A stretch of DNA of 22,813 bases from an uncultured Bacilli bacterium (lineage in GTDB: Bacteria > Bacillota_I > Bacilli_A > RF39 > UBA660): NCBI GenBank assembly GCA_947627805.1, contig CANQXB010000006.1, forward strand, positions 1 to 22,813. The letters are read 5' to 3'. The position numbers and the translations under genes are program-made. The notes under the pieces were generated by a model that was not told the origin of the DNA, searched no databases, and saw only the letters and a list, made by a program, of their open reading frames with translations. Each line of letters opens with the position of its first letter. Position 1 is the first letter of the stretch. Shown here piece by piece: positions 1 to 7,084 of the stretch.

Positions 1-589
1 AATCTTCTGTTCCATAACAATATTTATCTATACCACTGGTTTTACTTACGCCTTCTTTATTATCATTAGCGGTTATATTTATGGTAAATCCGGTTTGAGT
101 TATATCTTCAGCAGTAGCACTTTCTATTGTTGGAGCTGTCTTATCATAGATGATTGTATCACTTTTCTCTATTGATTTATTTCCTACTTTATCTCTTACA
201 TAACCTTTTACTATTTTTTCTCCTTCTGTATCATTAGCAAAAGTATATTGAGTATTATTACTTATTGCTTGCCAACTACAACTATCTACATCTCCTTCAG
301 TTATACACATCTCATTTATATTTTTATTATTATCTCCCCATGTTAAATATACTGTATTTATATTTTGATTAGTATATTTTGGAGTATTTGTATCTTTTAT
401 ATAAAAAGTATTTAATATTGGTTTAAAGTTTCCTATTTTAGCACTAAACAAAGATAATTCTGTTTTACCACTATAAAAAGCATGAGTATCTTTTAATGTG
501 ATACTTACAAATGTTATTACTAACACTCCTAAAGTTAATCCTATGATTACTTTTTCTTTCTTATTTATTTTCTTTAAGATATCTCTCAT
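1..589 (-). CDS. Membrane-anchored surface protein with Ig-like repeat, 3' end outside window
   Basis: The reading frame starts at ATG 589 with a GGGAG Shine-Dalgarno (597-601) and stays open for 196 codons to the window edge, so the C terminus is missing. After a basic N terminus (MRDILKKINKKEK) comes one membrane segment (about residues 14-33), with the rest probably outside the cell. The following ~120 residues align by eye with the protein at 1281-2384: HAFY, then FSAKIGNFKP, YTNQN, a W, MCITE, a second Cys-x-Trp, TEGEK, GYV and IIYDKTAP. This pattern resembles bacterial Ig-like repeat units of adhesins, but I do not recognise a named family. Its promoter (677-705) is nearly the same as that of the paralogue. 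Function unknown; a cell-surface role is inferred from the anchor and domain style. Confidence 0.75.
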   Translation of the reverse strand, partial: MRDILKKINKKEKVIIGLTLGVLVITFVSITLKDTHAFYSGKTELSLFSAKIGNFKPILNTFYIKDTNTPKYTNQNINTVYLTWGDNNKNINEMCITEGDVDSCSWQAISNNTQYTFANDTEGEKIVKGYVRDKVGNKSIEKSDTIIYDKTAPTIESATAEDITQTGFTINITANDNKEGVSKTSGIDKYCYGTED

Positions 590-639
590 TTTTTAACTCC
601 CTTTTATTTAATGTTACAAATATTAAAATGCAAAACATT

Positions 640-661
640 ACCAATTATGCCACTATTTGGT
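640..661. promoter_or_regulatory. Imperfect 22-bp dyad, possible operator
   Basis: ACCAA (640-644) and TTGGT (657-661) form matching outer arms, with TA steps also symmetric inside; 14 of 22 positions are symmetric. It lies just downstream of the predicted start point of the minus-strand promoter and about 85 bp before the HTH gene. It could be an operator for that regulator, but AT-rich DNA gives such dyads by chance. Confidence 0.3.
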
Positions 662-676
662 ATATAGTATAGATAA

Positions 677-705
677 ATTATATCTCACTAAACGGCAAAA
701 ATCAA
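677..705 (-). promoter_or_regulatory. Sigma-A-type promoter of the partial surface protein gene
   Basis: On the minus strand TTGATT (705-700), a 17-base spacer and TATAAT (682-677) are seen. Transcription would start near 670, giving a leader of about 80 nt. The spacing is optimal for housekeeping sigma. The -10 context GAGATATAAT recurs exactly in the promoter at 2424-2452. Confidence 0.75.
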
Positions 706-745
706 TATCTCAATGCACGGCATATATAATTTTAATGTGATAACT

Positions 746-1198
746 ATGAATAAACTTAAAATTTTACGAAAAGAAAAAAATGTATCGCAAAAAGAAATTG
801 CCCAAATACTTAATATAAGCCAAAATGGTTATTCACAATATGAAACAGAAACTAGAATAATACCAATAATTTTATTAACAAAATTATCAAATTATTATAA
901 CGTTTCTATTGATTATATTTTAGGATTAACTAATATTAAAGATAAATATCCTATTTCCAAAATAATTCATACTAATTACAATATGAATAGATTAAAAGAA
1001 ATAAGAGAAGATAAAGATTTAAAACAAAAAGATGTTTCTAAAATTCTTAATATGAGTCGTACTGGTTATAGCGACTATGAAACAGGTTCAAATAATATAC
1101 CAACAATTAATATTATTAATTTAGCTATTTATTATAATGTTCCTATTGATTATATTCTATATCTTACTGATGAAAGAATACCTCATAAAAGAAAATAA
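746..1198 (+). CDS. Tandem double-HTH (XRE/HTH_3) transcriptional regulator
   Basis: The 150-residue protein is two copies of one Cro/C1-type HTH unit joined by a short linker. Unit 1 begins MNKLKILRKEKNVSQKEIAQ and ends with SIDYILGLTN; unit 2 begins MNRLKEIREDKDLKQKDVSK and ends with PIDYILYLTD. Both carry the xGYSxYET core after the recognition helix. I chose ATG 746 over the ATG at 713: the upstream one has no ribosome site and adds residues foreign to the family, while 746 starts exactly at the domain. A TATAAT at 725-730 (weak -35) would give a very short leader, which also fits 746. Family role: sequence-specific repressor or activator; no ligand or dimerisation domain is present. It sits between two related surface-protein genes and may control them (inference). 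Confidence 0.85.
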   Translation: MNKLKILRKEKNVSQKEIAQILNISQNGYSQYETETRIIPIILLTKLSNYYNVSIDYILGLTNIKDKYPISKIIHTNYNMNRLKEIREDKDLKQKDVSKILNMSRTGYSDYETGSNNIPTINIINLAIYYNVPIDYILYLTDERIPHKRK

Positions 1199-1248
1199 TT
1201 ATTCTCGTTATAAACTAAAAAAATATAAATATATAAGTAAAATAAAAA

Positions 1249-1264
1249 GAGGAAAAATTTCCTC
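1249..1264. terminator. Bidirectional terminator between convergent genes
   Basis: GAGGAA/TTCCTC forms a 6-bp stem (7 if the loop is tight) with A-rich flank upstream and T-rich flank downstream, so each strand ends in a U-rich tract. It lies between the stops of the converging HTH gene and the surface-protein gene. The minus-strand reading has the better tail (TTTTTATTTT). Confidence 0.75.
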
Positions 1265-1280
1265 AATTATTTATTTATTA

Positions 1281-2384
1281 TTAACTATAAGTTGTTGAGC
1301 CTGGATAATAACTACATGTTGTTTTAGTTGTATTAGTTTCTGATTCACTACAATAAGAAGGATATGTTACATCACAACTATAACTCCAAGTTTTACAACC
1401 AAATGATGAATCCTCACATGTTGGCCAACTTAAACAAGTAGTTCCATCGCAAGTTGCCGGAAGGGAATTGTAACAATGACATTCAGTACTAGATTCATGA
1501 GGTGTAAGTCCTCTGTTACCACATGCTTTACTACAAGAGAATCCCGGCTCTTGAGGATATACATATAATCCGCCACCAGTCGTCCTACATTCCGTATCAT
1601 ATAATGTATAGCCACTAGGACATGAATAACCTGTACAAGATGTATTTAAACAAGCTCCACAAACTGAACCTGAATCAGTATTATATTTTGAACATGAACA
1701 AACCCTCTTTGTATAATATCCTTCCGTAGTATAGTGCGATACAGGTACTGAACAATTATTACTATTTCCTGCTATATCATAAATATAAACATCACTTGTT
1801 GATTTTAAATATGTAAATTCAAAACTTGCTTGACTACATCCACTTAATTCATCACTACATTCAACATTTCCACTTACTCCACTTGTTCCTGTTGCTGTCT
1901 TATTTACTTTTCCACATACTGGCTTTGTTCCATCATATATTATCTTATCTTCTATTCCTCCTGATATTTGACCATTTTTCTTCTTTACATATCCCCTTAA
2001 TGTCTTTTCTCCATCTTCTGTATTTTCTAATTTAAATTTTGTACTCTTACTTGCATCTACCCATTCACATTCTTCTTTACTTTTCTCAGTTACACATACT
2101 TGCTCTATTTCACTATCTTCTTCCCATTCAAAATAGGCCGTGTTTTCTTGTTGATTTGTATATTTTTCTTCTTTCTCTTCATTTACATAAAATTTTGTTA
2201 ATGCTGGTGACCTAAAATCCGCTATTTTAGAATTAAATATTTGAATTGAATCTGTTTTCTTATAATATGCATGTGTCTCTTGAATAAAAGCATTTATTAT
2301 TATCAAAAACACACTTAACATTAAAATTGTTCCCGATATTACAAAATTTTTATACTCCTTATCACTTAATTTTTCTTTTATCAT
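1281..2384 (-). CDS. Membrane-anchored surface protein with cysteine-rich C-terminal region
   Basis: 367 residues. A basic N terminus is followed by a membrane segment (about 14-35), then a region (about 40-155) paralogous to the partial protein at 1-589 (AYYKK, IFNSKIADF, YTNQ, VCVTE, ECEW, TEDGEK, GYVKKK, IIYDGTKP). An Ig-like stretch follows, and from about residue 229 a cysteine-rich tail: some 16 of the protein's 24 cysteines fall in the last ~140 residues, in spacings such as CSC, CxxC, CHC and CxxxC. The chain ends without an LPxTG or other sorting signal, so the N-terminal anchor probably holds it. The cysteines could form disulfides or bind metal; nothing visible decides. No family recognised. 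The start at ATG 2384 has only a weak AAAGG ribosome site. Promoter at 2424-2452, terminator at 1249-1264: a single-gene unit. Confidence 0.8.
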   Translation of the reverse strand: MIKEKLSDKEYKNFVISGTILMLSVFLIIINAFIQETHAYYKKTDSIQIFNSKIADFRSPALTKFYVNEEKEEKYTNQQENTAYFEWEEDSEIEQVCVTEKSKEECEWVDASKSTKFKLENTEDGEKTLRGYVKKKNGQISGGIEDKIIYDGTKPVCGKVNKTATGTSGVSGNVECSDELSGCSQASFEFTYLKSTSDVYIYDIAGNSNNCSVPVSHYTTEGYYTKRVCSCSKYNTDSGSVCGACLNTSCTGYSCPSGYTLYDTECRTTGGGLYVYPQEPGFSCSKACGNRGLTPHESSTECHCYNSLPATCDGTTCLSWPTCEDSSFGCKTWSYSCDVTYPSYCSESETNTTKTTCSYYPGSTTYS

Positions 2385-2423
2385 AATAAAACCTTTCTTT
2401 ATCTTGTTTTATTCTCTATTTTG

Positions 2424-2452
2424 ATTATATCTCCTTATCTCTAAAAAATCAA
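2424..2452 (-). promoter_or_regulatory. Sigma-A-type promoter of the cysteine-rich surface protein gene
   Basis: Minus strand TTGATT (2452-2447), 17-base spacer, TATAAT (2429-2424). Same -35, spacing and GAGATATAAT context as the promoter at 677-705, which suggests that the two paralogues are expressed together. Two direct copies of AATAAGGT (2451-2458 and 2464-2471) overlap and precede the -35 and could bind a regulator. Confidence 0.75.
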
Positions 2453-2489
2453 TAAGGTGTTTAAATAAGGTATCTATTATTTTTAAAAG

Positions 2490-3230
2490 TTATTCTATAT
2501 TGTTTAATATTTGATTAGATATAAAAACATATCTTTCATAATTATTATAATCTTTTAAAATTAATACATAAGGATTATTTAAATAATAATTCGCTAATTC
2601 TTTTATTTTTTGACCTTCTTTATCTCCTATTTCCAAAGCAATTAAATAATTATCTTTTAAATTATTTTTAATCTTTTCTAAAATAATTTTATAAAAATAT
2701 AATCCCTCTTCTTGGGCATATATAGCTATTTCTGGTTCATATTTAATACTTTCTCCAATTTTAGAATTATAAGGAACATAAGGAGGATTACTAATAATTA
2801 AATCATATTTACTATTATCATTATAAGTTTCAATATTTGCCTCAAGAAGATTAATATCAACATTATTATTTTGGGCATTTATTTTAGCTACTTCTAAAGC
2901 TTTTTCACTTATATCTATTCCGGTTATATCACAATCAATATTTTTCTTTAAAGCAATACTTATACAACCACTGCCAACTCCTATTTCTAATATTTTAGGT
3001 TTAGTAATATTTAAAACTTTTAAATATTTAATTGTTTTTTCAACTAAATATTCTGTTTCAAATCTTGGTATTAAAACATTTTCATTAACTAAAATATTCG
3101 TATTATAAAAATCAACATTACCGATAATATATTGCACTGGGTAACCACTTTCTAATTTTTTTAATCCTTCTTCTAATTTCTCTTTAGGTAAATATTTTTT
3201 TAATAAATTAATATCATAATTATCTTCCAT
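2490..3230 (-). CDS. prmC: Peptide chain release factor N5-glutamine methyltransferase
   Basis: PrmC methylates the Gln of the GGQ motif in release factors RF1/RF2 using S-adenosylmethionine. Visible here: the linker IPRFETE (54-60), SAM motif I LEIGVGSGCI (81-90), the acidic ribose-binding GIDIS (104-108) and the catalytic NPPY (148-151). The N-terminal substrate-binding helical domain is shorter than usual (246 residues against about 280). I prefer ATG 3230; the only start further upstream is a TTG at 3248 that deepens the overlap with the preceding gene. The 11-bp overlap with the zinc-ribbon gene implies translational coupling. Its substrate, RF1, is encoded two genes upstream in the same operon. 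Confidence 0.93.
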   Translation of the reverse strand: MEDNYDINLLKKYLPKEKLEEGLKKLESGYPVQYIIGNVDFYNTNILVNENVLIPRFETEYLVEKTIKYLKVLNITKPKILEIGVGSGCISIALKKNIDCDITGIDISEKALEVAKINAQNNNVDINLLEANIETYNDNSKYDLIISNPPYVPYNSKIGESIKYEPEIAIYAQEEGLYFYKIILEKIKNNLKDNYLIALEIGDKEGQKIKELANYYLNNPYVLILKDYNNYERYVFISNQILNNIE

Positions 3231-3453
3231 AACTTTTTTTCTCTTCAATAATCCTTCTCAATTCATCTGCCTCTTTAGAAGTATTCCAATTTATAAAAGT
3301 TTGATAATCTCCGACAGCCATATGTCTAGTTCTTCTTTGACAATCAAAACAATAAGCATCAACAACAGTGCCAATTTTTTTATTATTAAACATCGGAAAT
3401 ACTTGAATACTACCACAATCAAGGCAAACATAATCACTAAATATTATGTTCAT
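3220..3453 (-). CDS. Small zinc-ribbon protein of unknown function
   Basis: 77 residues with two CxxC knuckles (Cys10/13 and Cys35/38) about 22 residues apart, the classic layout of a zinc ribbon. After the second knuckle comes a basic stretch (QRRTRH) that could touch nucleic acid, then a charged helix to the end. The gene lies between prfA and prmC, 6 bp after prfA and overlapping prmC, so it is co-transcribed with translation-termination genes; a link to translation or RNA is inference only. The start at ATG 3453 has its AAGGAG unusually far upstream (about 17 bases), suggesting weak or coupled initiation. I do not recognise the family. Confidence 0.75.
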   Translation of the reverse strand: MNIIFSDYVCLDCGSIQVFPMFNNKKIGTVVDAYCFDCQRRTRHMAVGDYQTFINWNTSKEADELRRIIEEKKSYGR

Positions 3454-3459
3454 AATATT

Positions 3460-4521
3460 TTATTTATTTTCTCCTTGTAATTTTAAACGTAAATCTTCCG
3501 TAATTAAAGCTTCTATTATTGGATCTAAATGACCATTCATAACTCTATCAAGTTCCATAACGGAAAAATTAATGCGATGGTCTGTAACTCTATTTTGAGG
3601 GTAATTATAGGTTCTAATTTTTTCTGATCTATCGCCAGTTCCAATTTTACTCTTTCTTTCAGCTTCTACCGAAGCATCTTGTTTTTGTTTCATTTCATCA
3701 TGTAATTTAATTCTAAGTAACTTCATTGCATTCTCTTTATTTTTAAGTTGACTTCTTTCAGTTTGACAACCTACTACTACCCCAGTTGGAATATGCGTAA
3801 TTCTAACCGCTGAGTTAGAAGTATTAACAGATTGACCACCAGCCCCACTAGAATGGAAAACATCTATTTTTAAATCACTTTCTTTGATTTCAATATCGAC
3901 ATCTTCAACTTCCGGCATAACTAAAACTGTCGCTGTGGAAGTATGCACTCTCCCTTGGGTTTCGGTTACTGGTACTCTTTGAACTCTATGCGAACCACTT
4001 TCGTATTTTAATTTAGAATAAACATTATCACCTTTAATCATACATTCTATTTGCGAATAACCCCCACTAGTACCTTCAATAGCATTTAAAACTTCTATTT
4101 TCCAACCATTATTTTCAGCATAATATGAATACATTCTAAATAAATCGCCAGCAAATATATTAGCTTCGTCTCCTCCAGCAGCTCCTCTTATTTCCATAAT
4201 AACATTTTTGCCATCGTTCTCATCTTTAGGAACAAGTAATATTTCAAGTTCACTTTTAAGACTTTCAATTTTACTAGTAAGACTTTCTACTTCACTTTCG
4301 GCAATTTCTTTAAATTCAGGATCATTTAGCATACTTTTAGCTTCTTCTAAAGCTTTTAAAGTATTCTTATATTCATCATATTTATTAACTACTTCCTCTA
4401 AATCACTTTGTTCTTTAGATAATGTTTTTAACTTGTTATAATCATTTAATACTTCTGGTTTTGTAAGTTCTTCTTTTAATTCATTATACTTTGCTACTAT
4501 ATTATCTAATCTTTCAAACAT
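3460..4521 (-). CDS. prfA: Peptide chain release factor 1
   Basis: RF1 recognises UAA and UAG in the ribosomal A site and triggers peptide release. The codon-recognition motif reads PVT (184-186), the RF1 rather than RF2 (SPF) version, and the catalytic GGQ is at 228-230 in SSGAGGQSVNTS. Length from ATG 4521 is 353 residues, normal for the family. That start follows AAGGTGAT with ideal spacing; a longer reading from 4572 adds a non-homologous leader that overlaps the promoter, so I rejected it. It heads the operon prfA, zinc ribbon, prmC, transcribed from 4544-4572. The AbiE operon lies directly upstream. Confidence 0.97.
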   Translation of the reverse strand: MFERLDNIVAKYNELKEELTKPEVLNDYNKLKTLSKEQSDLEEVVNKYDEYKNTLKALEEAKSMLNDPEFKEIAESEVESLTSKIESLKSELEILLVPKDENDGKNVIMEIRGAAGGDEANIFAGDLFRMYSYYAENNGWKIEVLNAIEGTSGGYSQIECMIKGDNVYSKLKYESGSHRVQRVPVTETQGRVHTSTATVLVMPEVEDVDIEIKESDLKIDVFHSSGAGGQSVNTSNSAVRITHIPTGVVVGCQTERSQLKNKENAMKLLRIKLHDEMKQKQDASVEAERKSKIGTGDRSEKIRTYNYPQNRVTDHRINFSVMELDRVMNGHLDPIIEALITEDLRLKLQGENK

Positions 4522-4543
4522 AATATCACCTTTTTCAAGAAAA

Positions 4544-4572
4544 ATTATAACATTATAAATAAAATCTAGCAA
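4544..4572 (-). promoter_or_regulatory. Promoter of prfA
   Basis: Minus strand TTGCTA (4572-4567), 17-base spacer, TATAAT (4549-4544). Predicted start near 4537, leaving a short leader with AAGGTGAT before ATG 4521. It separates prfA transcription from the AbiE genes. Confidence 0.65.
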
Positions 4573-4582
4573 TTAATTTATT

Positions 4583-5419
4583 CTATAATATAACTTTATT
4601 TATTTTATTTAACATTATTTCTAAAGAATTCATTATATCTTCAAATGAAATATCTTTTGTATAATTATATTTTCTTTGATAACTTTTCCACCTATTTTTT
4701 AACACATTACTATTTTTAATTATATTTAAAGTCTCTATAATATTTCCTTTATAATCTCTTTTAAAAAATGTTTTTTGAATTGCTGCTTTTAAATTATCTC
4801 TATTAATATTATCCCAATCTTTCGTATAAATTAAATAAATATCATAAAAATCTTTCATTCGACCATTTAATTCAACTCTACTTAAAATAGTTTCTAATTT
4901 TTCGGCAAGTATAGTTTCTAAATTATAAGCCCATAAATTAATATAATCATCTCTTAACAAAGGCTTATATTTATAACTTATTTCTTGTGGTGTTATAGGG
5001 TCGCCAGTAACAATATCAATATGAAATTTTTCCATTACTTCCTCAATTTTAACTTGAATATTAATACGAAACCCACCATATTTATCTTCTTCTCTAATTT
5101 GTTCAATACCTAAACAACTTAATTTGGCATTATCATTTAGATTAATTGCAATAATTTCTTTAATCATTTCTATAATTTCATCTTGAGAAAAATTTACATT
5201 TTTTAAGGCAGAGTCAACATCCATAGTGGTTCTATTTTCAATACCAAATAAAATACTAATATAAAATCCACCCTTTAAAATAAAATTATCTCTATATTTA
5301 CTTACATATAATCTTTCAATAAATCTTTCATACATATAAAGTCTTAACAAAGTGTTAAAATCAACACCTTTTTCTTTAGAGATATTTTTTAATTTATCTT
5401 TTAAACTTCTGCTAGTCAC
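4583..5419 (-). CDS. abiEii: AbiEii-type nucleotidyltransferase toxin
   Basis: 278 residues with the nucleotidyltransferase-like fold of AbiEii/MenT toxins. Motif I: the Gly-Gly pair at 50-51 and the acidic pair in TMDVD (Asp67, Asp69). Motif II: HIDIVTGD (Asp135). Motif III: LAEKLETIL (Lys174). Motif IV: RMKDFYDIY (Asp190, Asp193). All expected acidic and basic positions are present, so the enzyme looks intact. Family knowledge: AbiEii proteins are toxins of type IV toxin-antitoxin systems that give abortive phage infection; related MenT enzymes transfer nucleotides to tRNA acceptor ends. The GTG start at 5419 overlaps the antitoxin stop by 8 bp (GTGACTAG), with AGGTG just upstream: strict coupling to the antitoxin. 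Confidence 0.9.
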   Translation of the reverse strand: MTSRSLKDKLKNISKEKGVDFNTLLRLYMYERFIERLYVSKYRDNFILKGGFYISILFGIENRTTMDVDSALKNVNFSQDEIIEMIKEIIAINLNDNAKLSCLGIEQIREEDKYGGFRINIQVKIEEVMEKFHIDIVTGDPITPQEISYKYKPLLRDDYINLWAYNLETILAEKLETILSRVELNGRMKDFYDIYLIYTKDWDNINRDNLKAAIQKTFFKRDYKGNIIETLNIIKNSNVLKNRWKSYQRKYNYTKDISFEDIMNSLEIMLNKINKVIL

Positions 5420-6038
5420 AAAACACCTCTACATAATTCATTACTTCATCTTTTATTCCCATGGCATCAGCATATTTAGAAAGTTTTATTAAATCTTTAT
5501 CTTTTCTTTTAACATATTCTCGAACACTATACTTAACAAGTTCAGAATCCATTCTTTTTTTAGACCTAATAATATCGCAAATACACCTTTCTTTATCATA
5601 GGCTCTTACTTTATTACCTAGAGGAGTTTCAACCTCGATAAGACCTAGCTCATAAATATCATTAGAAACATAAAAGACGTCTTTTCCTTTTAGATGAGGG
5701 CTATTGTAATTTTTTCTTACAGTTATATCATATTCACTATTAGGTGCTTTATTAGATAGATTATGAAAATAAAGGGCTGTCATATGTGAAAAAATAGTAT
5801 TGGGCATACTTAGATTGAATATATAATAAAAGTCCTCTATTATATTTGGATCCATATAAACTCCATTACCAACTCTTTCAACCATACCTTTTTTCCACAT
5901 GGTATTTAAATACATTCTATGAATTCCTAAATTGGTTATTTCTTTCGAAGTAACATACCCATTATGTACTTTCATAAGAGATTTGATAATTTCAATATTA
6001 CTTTCTTCTTTAAATTCTTCGATTGTTTTCTTTTCCAT
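5412..6038 (-). CDS. abiEi: AbiEi-type antitoxin and autorepressor
   Basis: 208 residues. An N-terminal winged helix-turn-helix (about 15-65, with GYVTSKEI and the wing GNGVYMDP) is followed by the antitoxin domain (SHMTALYFHNLSN at 84-96, then a beta-rich part with YDITV and the region around RCICDIIRSKKRMD at 151-164). This is the AbiEi arrangement: the antitoxin counters AbiEii without a stable protein complex and represses its own promoter by binding inverted repeats. The reading frame extends to a GTG at 6047, but that GTG is part of the Shine-Dalgarno AGGTGAT; ATG 6038 is the sound start. First gene of the two-gene operon, 23 nt or so downstream of the predicted transcription start. Confidence 0.9.
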   Translation of the reverse strand: MEKKTIEEFKEESNIEIIKSLMKVHNGYVTSKEITNLGIHRMYLNTMWKKGMVERVGNGVYMDPNIIEDFYYIFNLSMPNTIFSHMTALYFHNLSNKAPNSEYDITVRKNYNSPHLKGKDVFYVSNDIYELGLIEVETPLGNKVRAYDKERCICDIIRSKKRMDSELVKYSVREYVKRKDKDLIKLSKYADAMGIKDEVMNYVEVFCD

Positions 6039-6050
6039 TATTATCACCTT

Positions 6051-6096
6051 TTGACAAATCTACTGAAATTTTATCATTTATCAGTAATTTTGTCAA
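6051..6096 (-). promoter_or_regulatory. AbiE promoter embedded in a 46-bp inverted repeat (operator)
   Basis: The promoter on the minus strand is TTGACA (6096-6091), 17-base spacer, TAAAAT (6073-6068). It lies within two 16-bp arms, 6051-6066 and 6081-6096, that match as inverted repeats at 14 of 16 positions (TTGACAAATCTACTGA against the complement of TCAGTAATTTTGTCAA). The -35 is inside the upstream arm, the -10 in the 14-bp centre and the start point in the downstream arm, so bound AbiEi would occlude polymerase. Confidence 0.85.
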
Positions 6097-6136
6097 GAAT
6101 ACTCTATTTTTTCTTTAATTAATAGATTTATTCAAG

Positions 6137-7006
6137 TTATTTTTTAGGAATTACATGTATATTACAATGTTTAACTAAATTAAATTCTTGTTCAACTTTA
6201 TTATGAATTTTTTGAGCCAAATTATCGGCTTTCTTTAAAGAAGTATTACCATCAATAGCTATTTCTAAATCAATATAAATTTTACTCCCAAACATTCTCG
6301 TTTTTAAATCATTAACTACTAAATCTTCATGGCAATTTTTGATAGTATTTAAAATATTATTATATGTTTCACTATCAACGGCAGTATCAACCATTTCTTT
6401 CGTAGCTTCCTTAAAAATAGAAATAGCACTAGCCATAATAAAAATAGATATTACCATACTACAAATTGGGTCTAAAATAGGAAGACCTAAACGAGATGCT
6501 AAAATAGCAATAAATGAGGCAATACTTGATAAAGCATCACTCCTGTGATGCCAAGCATCCGCTCTTAAAGATGTAGAATTTAATTTTTTGGCATAATAAA
6601 TTGTATAATGATACATACTTTCTTTAACTAAAATTGAAATTAAAGCCGCAATTAAAGAAATTAAACCAGGCACTACTAAATTACTATGATGAATAACTTT
6701 AAGTAAACCATTATAACCAATACCTGCTCCCGTTAAAAATAACATAAAAGATAAAATTATGCCAAAAACGGATTCGATTCTTTCATGACCATAAGGATGC
6801 TCTCTATCAGCACTTTTACTAGACATAACAAGACCAAAAATAACTAAAATGGTCGTTATAACATCCGATAAAGAATGGACTGCATCAGATACCATAGCGC
6901 CTGAATGTCCCATAATCCCCGCAATTAATTTAAATAAAAATAATAAAAAATTAATTAATATCGTTATAAAAGAAATTCTAATTCCAATATTTTTTAAAAA
7001 TTTCAT
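6137..7006 (-). CDS. Cation diffusion facilitator family metal exporter
   Basis: 289 residues with six predicted membrane helices and a C-terminal cytoplasmic domain (about 210-289, ending CNIHVIPKK). CDF transporters export divalent metal in exchange for protons. The transport-site residues are visible: SDAVHSLSD in TM2 (Asp41, Asp48, with His44) and HHRSD in TM5 (His153, Asp157), the D/D and H/D layout of zinc and iron exporters rather than the DxxxD type of manganese exporters; the exact metal cannot be told. ATG 7006 follows a strong GGGAGG (7011-7016); the longer frame from 7039 is not supported. It follows rpoE on the same strand, with a possible terminator between them. Confidence 0.93.
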   Translation of the reverse strand: MKFLKNIGIRISFITILINFLLFLFKLIAGIMGHSGAMVSDAVHSLSDVITTILVIFGLVMSSKSADREHPYGHERIESVFGIILSFMLFLTGAGIGYNGLLKVIHHSNLVVPGLISLIAALISILVKESMYHYTIYYAKKLNSTSLRADAWHHRSDALSSIASFIAILASRLGLPILDPICSMVISIFIMASAISIFKEATKEMVDTAVDSETYNNILNTIKNCHEDLVVNDLKTRMFGSKIYIDLEIAIDGNTSLKKADNLAQKIHNKVEQEFNLVKHCNIHVIPKK

Positions 7007-7032
7007 AAAACCTCCCATTTGAAATAAAAAGT

Positions 7033-7057
7033 GAAACATTATGTCTCACATTGTTTC
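7033..7057 (-). terminator. Possible terminator after rpoE
   Basis: Minus-strand stem GAAACA/TGTTTC with inner ATGT/ACAT, a 2-nt bulge and a 3-nt loop, followed by ACTTTTTATTT. Modest stability. I see no good promoter for the CDF gene downstream, so some read-through is likely. Confidence 0.45.
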
Positions 7058-7084
7058 TTCTTAATAAATTAAAAAATAAAAATA

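Noticed and set aside
1826..2035. Leu/His-rich plus-strand ORF inside the cysteine-rich surface gene
   Set aside because: Antisense shadow of a biased coding region, no ribosome site, not conserved-looking composition.
4522..4572. Longer N terminus for prfA
   Set aside because: It would cover the promoter, adds non-homologous hydrophobic residues, and ignores the ideal AAGGTGAT before ATG 4521.
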